Source of the DNA: Gemmatimonadota bacterium
GTDB lineage: Bacteria; Gemmatimonadota; Gemmatimonadetes; Gemmatimonadales; GWC2-71-9
Assembly: GCA_024640185.1 (NCBI GenBank)
Contig: JAHEFN010000144.1
Location: 1-6,358 of the forward strand
Direction of reading: 5' to 3'
Length of the DNA stretch: 6,358 bases
In this document: positions 1 to 3,844 of the stretch, one piece after another
How positions within the stretch are numbered: the stretch's first letter is position 1
Layout of the letters: the number at the start of each line of letters is the position of its first letter
Made by a program: the position numbers and the translations under genes
Notes under the pieces: generated by a model
Database searches by the model: none
The model's input: only the letters and a program-made list of their open reading frames with translations
What the model was told of the DNA's origin: nothing

Positions 1-84
1 CTCGTAGGCAAAGGTCTCCAGGACGGCGACGTCGATCGCCTCTGGCCCGGTGAAGGGGATGGTGCGGCCCTCGGCTTCGGCCAT
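1..84 (-). CDS. N-terminus of a possible QueF-type 7-cyano-7-deazaguanine reductase (partial)
   Basis: Only the first 28 codons are present; the gene continues beyond base 1. An ATG at 84-82 follows a good Shine-Dalgarno, GAGGAG, six bases upstream, so the start is well supported. The peptide begins MAEAEGRTIPF and ends with VLETFAYE. In QueF enzymes a VLE(T/S)FP segment occurs near the N-terminus, shortly before the Cys-containing active-site region, and this fragment has the right position and spacing for that. QueF reduces preQ0 to preQ1 with NADPH in queuosine tRNA biosynthesis, in the cytoplasm. The catalytic Cys and Asp and the QueF signature lie outside the window, so the assignment rests on about eight residues and is tentative. 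It lies 80 bp downstream of dinB on the same strand and could be cotranscribed with it. Confidence that a gene starts here is much higher than confidence in its name. Confidence 0.5.
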   Translation of the reverse strand, partial: MAEAEGRTIPFTGPEAIDVAVLETFAYE

Positions 85-90
85 GGGAGA

Positions 91-96
91 CTCCTC
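91..96 (-). promoter_or_regulatory. Shine-Dalgarno of the partial minus-strand gene
   Basis: Read on the minus strand this is GAGGAG, followed by the six-base spacer TCTCCC and then ATG at 84-82. It fixes the start of the truncated gene. The tandem GTTCTCC repeats end immediately upstream of it, and their CTCC cores are complementary to the GGAG in this site. Confidence 0.65.
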
Positions 97-138
97 GGAG
101 AACGGAGAACGGAGAACGGAGAACAAAGAACAGAGAAC
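97..138. repeat. Tandem 7-bp repeat, six units (GGAGAAC on the plus strand)
   Basis: Four perfect consecutive copies of GGAGAAC (97-124) are followed by two degenerate copies, AAAGAAC (125-131) and AGAGAAC (132-138). On the minus strand the unit is GTTCTCC, and the array lies between the dinB stop and the Shine-Dalgarno of the queF-like gene, in what would be that gene's leader or promoter. It is noncoding in this position. The perfect copies lie next to the start and the diverged ones farther away, as expected for an array that grows by slippage at one end. Its purine/pyrimidine strand bias is striking against the GC-rich flanks. No function can be assigned from sequence. Confidence 0.9.
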
Positions 139-164
139 AGCTGCGATACCGTCGTCCGCCAAAT

Positions 165-1349
165 CTACTCCTCGTCTCTCGGCTTCGGTGGCTTGACCAG
201 TCGACCAGGTCCCACGGCTCCGAAGCCGAACTTCGCCCGCACCCGGTCGACGGCCTTGGCGACCCGGGCGCCGTGATCGTCGCCGAGCGCCTCGAAGAGG
301 TCGGTCTCGATCGCCGGCACCAGGTTGGTGGTGCCGACCCCGAGGAGCCGGATCGCCTGGCCGCGCTGCCGAGCCTCCCGATGGGCGGTGGCGAGGAGCC
401 GCCGTGCCGCAGCGAGGATCGGTCCGTCGAGCGCAGACGCCGGCTTGAGGGGTGCCTGTCTGGTGATGGTCCGAAAGTCCGCGTGCCGCAGCTTGAGGAC
501 CACCGACCCGGCCCGCAATTCCGCGTCGCGCAACTGGCCCGCAACCCGGGAGGTGAGCAGCAGCAGGACGCGGTCGAGCTCGTCCGGGTCGCTGACGGCG
601 TCGAAGAAGGTGGTCTCGCGGGAGACGGACTTGGCCTTGGTTCGCCCCCGGACCCGCCCGCTACCCTCTCCGCGTGCTCGACGAGCCAGCCAGCCCGCGT
701 CCTCGCGACCGACGAGTCGTGCCAGTTCGGTGGGGGACAGGGCCTGGACGTGGTGGACGTCGACGAGGCCGTGGCCGGCCAGCCGGGCGGCACTTTTCGG
801 TCCGATTCCCGGGATGGCCTTCAGCGGCAGTCCCGCCATGAAGCCGGCCTCCCACCCACCACGCACCTCACAGACCCCGCGCGGCTTGCCGACATCGGAA
901 CAGATCTTGGCCACCATGCGATTGGGTCCGATGCCGATCGAGCAGTCGAGACCGGTCTCGGCCTTGACCGCGTGGCGGAGGGCGGTGGCATGGTCGAGGA
1001 GGGAGACCGGGTGGATCAGGTCGGTCCCGGTCATGTCGAGGTACCCCTCGTCGAGTCCGGTCATCACGACCTGCGGGGCGAAGCGCTCGAGGACCGCGGC
1101 GACGGCGTGACTTGCCGCTCGGTAGTTGGCGAACTCTCCGGTGATGAAGGTCGCATCGGGGCACCGGCGCACCGCTTCGGCGATCGGCATCGCGCTGCGA
1201 ACCCCAAAGGCGCGCGCGCCGTAGCTTGCCGACTGCACGACGCCGCGTGAGTCACGACGGCCGCCGACGACCAGCAGGTCGATCTCCTGCAGGCTCGGGT
1301 CGTGCTGGCGGCAGACCTCGACAAAGAAGGCATCGAGGTCGACGTGCAT
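165..1349 (-). CDS. dinB: DNA polymerase IV (Y-family translesion polymerase)
   Basis: This 394-residue protein would be a DinB-type error-prone polymerase that copies past damaged template bases. It opens with MHVDLDAFF: D4 and D6 belong to the catalytic metal site, and F9 aligns with the steric-gate Phe of E. coli Pol IV. GVRSAMP follows at 49-55. The palm motif LDEGYLD gives catalytic D100 and E101; Gly replaces the more usual Ala or Ser after DE. SIGIGPNRMVAKICSDVGKP (137-156), a helix-hairpin-helix thumb IPGIGPKSAARL (179-190) and a little-finger domain starting near KSVSRETTFF (240-249) complete the family order and usual length. The start is the ATG at 1349-1347. The frame stays open farther upstream, but that part is antisense to the neighbouring dehydrogenase and lies before the conserved N-terminus. 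The Shine-Dalgarno is weak. A degenerate clamp-binding-like ETDLF sits at 348-352, and no such motif is at the extreme C-terminus. No recognisable LexA box is seen upstream. Confidence 0.96.
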   Translation of the reverse strand: MHVDLDAFFVEVCRQHDPSLQEIDLLVVGGRRDSRGVVQSASYGARAFGVRSAMPIAEAVRRCPDATFITGEFANYRAASHAVAAVLERFAPQVVMTGLDEGYLDMTGTDLIHPVSLLDHATALRHAVKAETGLDCSIGIGPNRMVAKICSDVGKPRGVCEVRGGWEAGFMAGLPLKAIPGIGPKSAARLAGHGLVDVHHVQALSPTELARLVGREDAGWLARRARGEGSGRVRGRTKAKSVSRETTFFDAVSDPDELDRVLLLLTSRVAGQLRDAELRAGSVVLKLRHADFRTITRQAPLKPASALDGPILAAARRLLATAHREARQRGQAIRLLGVGTTNLVPAIETDLFEALGDDHGARVAKAVDRVRAKFGFGAVGPGRLVKPPKPRDEE

Positions 1350-1393
1350 GATGCGGATCGACAGGGTGACCGTCCGGGGAGGATGAGTACCCC

Positions 1394-1402
1394 TAGATTC
1401 TA
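1394..1402. promoter_or_regulatory. Candidate divergent -10 element between dinB and the dehydrogenase gene
   Basis: The 79-bp divergent gap is GC-rich except for TAGATTCTA, which is palindromic apart from its central base. On the minus strand it reads TAGAAT (1402-1397), five of six matches to the TATAAT -10 consensus, about 48 bp upstream of the dinB start. On the plus strand it reads TAGATT (1394-1399), four of six matches, about 30 bp before the dehydrogenase start and leaving room for its Shine-Dalgarno at 1418-1422. No convincing -35 hexamer is seen at 16-18 bp on either strand, so the call is weak. Confidence 0.3.
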
Positions 1403-1428
1403 TCCCATCACCCCTTCGGGAGCCGCCC

Positions 1429-2322
1429 ATGCGGATCGGATTTGTTGGACTGGGCGCCATCGGGATGCCGATGGCGGCACGTGTGGCCGAAGGTGGCCAC
1501 GATCTGGTGGTCTGGAATCGGACCACCACGCGCTCGGATGCGTTGGCGGCGTCCCACCCCGCCATCCACGTGGCCGCCACTCCACGCGAGCTGGCGGTCG
1601 GCGTCGAGGCGGTGATCACCTGCCTCTCAACCAGCGCCGACCTCGAGGCGGTCCTCGCGGGGGACGAGGGCCTGCTCGCCGGGATGCCGGAGGGTGCCTT
1701 GCTGGTTGACTGCACCTCGGGTGACCCCACGGCCTCACGCCGCATCGCGGCCCAACTGGCCGGGCGAGGGATCGGTTTCGCCGATGCGCCGGTCAGCGGT
1801 GGACCGCCGCTGGCCCGGACCGGAGAGTTGACGGTGATGCTCGGCGGCCGTGACGTCGATGTGGTCCGGGCCCGGGAGGTCGTCGCCCCGTTCGCGGGAA
1901 CGGTCATCCATCTCGGCGAGGCGGGAGCTGCCCACGCGATGAAATCGGTGAGCAACTCCCTGCTGGCGGTCAACATCCTCGCACTGGCCGAGGGCCTGGT
2001 GGCGCTGGCCAAGGCGGGTGTCGCCCCGCGGGACGCCGTCGATGTCATCAATGCCTCGAGCGGCCGGTCCTTCGTCAGCGAGGTCCTGGTCCCCCAGCGG
2101 GTCCTCACCGGGAGCTATCCACCGCTCTTTCGGTTGGCGTTGCTTGAGAAGGACATCGGCATTGCCCACGAGCTGGCCCTGACCGCCGAGACCGCCGACC
2201 CGCTGCTGGCCCACGCCCGCGAGATGTACCGGAGGCTCAGGGCCGAGTTGGGGGAGGAGGCGGACTACATGGAGCCCATTCGGGCCGCTGAGCAGGCCGC
2301 CGGGGTGGAACTCCGCGGATGA
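1429..2322 (+). CDS. NAD(P)-dependent beta-hydroxyacid dehydrogenase (3-hydroxyisobutyrate dehydrogenase family)
   Basis: This 297-residue cytoplasmic oxidoreductase matches the usual family length and should interconvert a beta-hydroxyacid and its semialdehyde using NAD(P). An N-terminal Rossmann fold carries GLGAIG (7-12) in the family pattern GLGxMGxxMA. The substrate-binding motif DAPVSGG is at 119-125. The catalytic lysine is K172, with N176 four residues later, in GEAGAAHAMKSVSN. The C-terminal helical domain contains the conserved FRLALLEKD (234-242). The ATG start follows GGGAG (1418-1422) with a 6-base spacer, and the first strand of the Rossmann fold begins at residue 2, so no extension is expected. 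The substrate is not determinable here: 3-hydroxyisobutyrate, tartronate semialdehyde and glyoxylate/succinic semialdehyde reductases share these motifs. The stop overlaps the next gene's start by four bases (ATGA), suggesting translational coupling. It is divergent from dinB. Confidence 0.93.
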   Translation: MRIGFVGLGAIGMPMAARVAEGGHDLVVWNRTTTRSDALAASHPAIHVAATPRELAVGVEAVITCLSTSADLEAVLAGDEGLLAGMPEGALLVDCTSGDPTASRRIAAQLAGRGIGFADAPVSGGPPLARTGELTVMLGGRDVDVVRAREVVAPFAGTVIHLGEAGAAHAMKSVSNSLLAVNILALAEGLVALAKAGVAPRDAVDVINASSGRSFVSEVLVPQRVLTGSYPPLFRLALLEKDIGIAHELALTAETADPLLAHAREMYRRLRAELGEEADYMEPIRAAEQAAGVELRG

Positions 2323-3101
2323 CGGTCCCCGAACGTGCCACGGCGCCAGTCCTGGTCCTGATCGCCGTCCAGGATCTGGTCAACCTCGGCTCCTGCATTC
2401 GGGTGGCGAAGAACTTCGGGATCACCGAGATCCGCCTGGTCCGGCCCGAGTGCCCACTCGACCCCGTCCGGCTCGAGGGGATCGCCCACCACGCCGGTGA
2501 TGTGATCGCCGCGCTCCAGGTCTTCGATGACCTCGAGGAGGCCGTCGCCGACCTGACCTACCTGCAGGCGCTTACCGGTCGTGAGCGGACCGCCAAGCGG
2601 ACGATGTTGCGACCCCGCGAGGGGGCGGCCGAGTTGTTCTCCCGCGGCACCGTCGGCCGCGTGGGGATTCTCGCTGGCCGGGAGGACCACGGGCTCCAGA
2701 ATGAGGAGCTCGATCGCTGCGATGCCTTGGTGACCATCTCCGCCAATCCAGCCTACACCTCGCTCAACCTCGCCCAGGCCACCGGGATCTACTGTTACGA
2801 GACCTGGCTCAGCCGGGGGGGCGATGGCATCCCCTTCAAGCCCCCTCGCCACGAGGCACCGCCAGCGCCGCACGCCGAGCTGCAGGCGCTGTTCGTCGAC
2901 TGGGAGGCCTCGCTCCGGGGGATCGAGTTCTTCAAGAAGCGGGAGCCCGAGTTGGTGATGCGGGGCTTCCGGGAGATCATCTTTCGGGCTGACCTCGATG
3001 CCCGTGAGGTGGGCCTGATCCGGGCCATTGGACTCGAGATTGGGCATTTCCTCCGTCGGAAGGGGATCCTGCCCCCCCGCCCACCCCGGGGCCGTGGTTG
3101 A
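2319..3101 (+). CDS. trmJ: TrmJ-type tRNA (cytidine/uridine-2'-O-)-methyltransferase (SPOUT/TrmH superfamily)
   Basis: This 260-residue protein should transfer a methyl group from S-adenosylmethionine to a ribose 2'-OH, in E. coli TrmJ at tRNA position 32. All three SPOUT motifs are present: motif 1 NLGSCIRVAKNFGITEIRLV (22-41, with R28), motif 2 LAGREDHGLQNEELDRC (118-134), and the trefoil-knot motif 3 ANPAYTSLNLAQA (142-154). The C-terminal region (about 187-250) resembles the TrmJ extension, including the GIEFFKKREP and VMRGFREIIFRADLDAREVGL segments, and this separates it from short TrmL and from TrmH/RlmB. From memory it aligns along its length with E. coli TrmJ (246 aa). Its ATG overlaps the dehydrogenase stop, and a loose GGTGGA lies nine bases upstream, so translation is probably coupled. 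The target base is inferred from the family only. Confidence 0.88.
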   Translation: MTVPERATAPVLVLIAVQDLVNLGSCIRVAKNFGITEIRLVRPECPLDPVRLEGIAHHAGDVIAALQVFDDLEEAVADLTYLQALTGRERTAKRTMLRPREGAAELFSRGTVGRVGILAGREDHGLQNEELDRCDALVTISANPAYTSLNLAQATGIYCYETWLSRGGDGIPFKPPRHEAPPAPHAELQALFVDWEASLRGIEFFKKREPELVMRGFREIIFRADLDAREVGLIRAIGLEIGHFLRRKGILPPRPPRGRG

Positions 3102-3126
3102 ACCAACCTCGCGGCTCCCTTACTTT
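3098..3126 (+). promoter_or_regulatory. Weak candidate promoter for the act operon
   Basis: TTGAAC (3098-3103) overlaps the trmJ stop and is separated by exactly 17 bp from TACTTT (3121-3126). The match to the -35 consensus is four of six and to the -10 only three of six. It would start transcription near 3133 and give actA a leader of about 100 bases containing the inverted repeats. The 130-bp gap and the change of function after trmJ make a promoter somewhere in this region likely, but this exact placement is speculative. Confidence 0.2.
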
Positions 3127-3140
3127 TTGGCCCTGCAGGC

Positions 3141-3160
3141 GGAGTCACGGCCACGGCTCC
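3141..3160 (+). other. Short imperfect inverted repeat in the trmJ-actA spacer
   Basis: GGAGTC (3141-3146) and GGCTCC (3155-3160) can pair as a 6-bp stem with one G-T wobble around an 8-base loop. It is followed by a C-rich run rather than a T-tract. Stems this short arise easily in GC-rich DNA, so it is recorded only because it adjoins a stronger hairpin. Confidence 0.25.
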
Positions 3161-3168
3161 CCCCCACC

Positions 3169-3189
3169 CACCGTCGGGTAGCGACGGTG
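3169..3189 (+). other. Perfect 8-bp inverted repeat upstream of actA
   Basis: CACCGTCG (3169-3176) and CGACGGTG (3182-3189) are exact reverse complements around the 5-base loop GGTAG, ending 42 bases before the actA start. The stem is GC-rich and should be stable. No T-run follows, so it is not a classical intrinsic terminator. It could end trmJ transcripts without a T-tract, protect or regulate the act mRNA leader, or be an operator dyad. Confidence 0.5.
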
Positions 3190-3231
3190 TCCGCGGGCAC
3201 ACATTCGGATCCTCATCGGCGGGACTGATCT

Positions 3232-3810
3232 ATGGACAAGCGGTTCCTCGTCGGCAGCTTGGCGGCGGCAGCTATCGCGGTGGCGGGATTCACCGTGGTC
3301 TCTCCATCCGATGCGCAGCAGCCGAGCGCCGGGCCGGCCGCCCTGACGCCGGCCGACAGCTCGTCGCTCAAGGGCCCCCGGCAGCCGATCTTTTTCCGAC
3401 ACGACATCCACGCTGGTCAGGCCAAGATGGACTGCCAGTACTGCCACACCTCGGTGGCGGTGTCGTCGGAGCCGGGTATCCCCAGCATGCAGACCTGCAT
3501 GGGGTGCCACGCCCAGCTGATTCCCGGCACGACGGACAGCCATCGTGCCGAGATCCAGAAGGTGAAGGACGCCTGGACCGCCGGAACGCCGATCGAATGG
3601 GTTCGGATCCACAACGTGGCGCGCCACGTTCGCTTCCCCCACATGCGCCACATCAAGGTGCTCGGTGACAACGCCTGTGCCACCTGCCACGGCAACGTCT
3701 CGCGGATGTCGCAGGTCTATCAGGTGAACAACGTCAACAACATGGGCTGGTGCATCAATTGTCATCTCGAGCGGAATGTCACGCGCGACTGCACCGCGTG
3801 TCACTACTGA
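3232..3810 (+). CDS. actA: Alternative complex III subunit ActA, pentahaem cytochrome c
   Basis: This 192-residue protein has five CxxCH haem-attachment motifs: CQYCH (68-72), CMGCH (89-93), CATCH (149-153), CINCH (174-178) and CTACH (187-191, one residue from the end). Five haems is the count known for ActA of the Rhodothermus marinus complex. Residues 5-24 form one hydrophobic segment after a short basic N-terminus; it could be a membrane anchor or a signal peptide, with SDA-QQ as a possible cleavage point. The haem domain would be periplasmic. Extra histidines at 57, 60, 104, 127, 132, 137 and 140 could supply distal ligands. In ACIII, ActA receives electrons from quinol oxidation and passes them on towards a cytochrome or an oxidase. 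actB follows almost directly, confirming the identity. The Shine-Dalgarno is weak (GGCGGGA around 3218-3224). A generic class III/cytochrome c7-like annotation is possible, but the context favours ActA. Confidence 0.95.
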   Translation: MDKRFLVGSLAAAAIAVAGFTVVSPSDAQQPSAGPAALTPADSSSLKGPRQPIFFRHDIHAGQAKMDCQYCHTSVAVSSEPGIPSMQTCMGCHAQLIPGTTDSHRAEIQKVKDAWTAGTPIEWVRIHNVARHVRFPHMRHIKVLGDNACATCHGNVSRMSQVYQVNNVNNMGWCINCHLERNVTRDCTACHY

Positions 3811-3834
3811 TATGACGACCAGACCCCCTGAAAC

Positions 3835-3839
3835 AGGAG
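3835..3839 (+). promoter_or_regulatory. Shine-Dalgarno deciding the actB start
   Basis: AGGAG with a 5-base spacer precedes the GTG at 3845. The competing in-frame ATG at 3812 lies one base after the actA stop and has no purine-rich sequence before it. It could only be used by termination-reinitiation. Confidence 0.6.
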
Positions 3840-3844
3840 CCGCC

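Noticed and set aside
97..138. CRISPR array or LexA-type damage box in the heptad repeats
   Set aside because: There are no spacers between units and the units are only 7 bp. GAAC occurs only in direct orientation, without the inverted GTTC partner of a Bacillus-type LexA box.
273..1250. Plus-strand open frame of 325 codons opposite dinB
   Set aside because: It is exactly antisense to the conserved polymerase and shows no recognisable domain. Its composition is typical of a shadow frame.
1350..2108. In-frame upstream extension of dinB that would give a 647-residue protein
   Set aside because: The extra 253 residues are antisense to the well-supported dehydrogenase, are low-complexity (Ala/Ser/Pro/Arg-rich), and precede the conserved DinB N-terminus. 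It is a GC-driven open frame.
2265..3047. Minus-strand open frame of 260 codons opposite trmJ
   Set aside because: It has no family motifs and is repetitive in G, L, D and P, while the plus strand carries all SPOUT motifs.
3095..3105. Short palindrome TGGTTGAACCA at the trmJ stop as an operator
   Set aside because: The 5-bp arms around one base overlap the stop codon. This is easily explained by chance and there is no second copy nearby.
3131..3140. Palindrome CCTGCAGG in the trmJ-actA spacer
   Set aside because: A single 8-bp restriction-site-like palindrome is expected by chance in GC-rich DNA.
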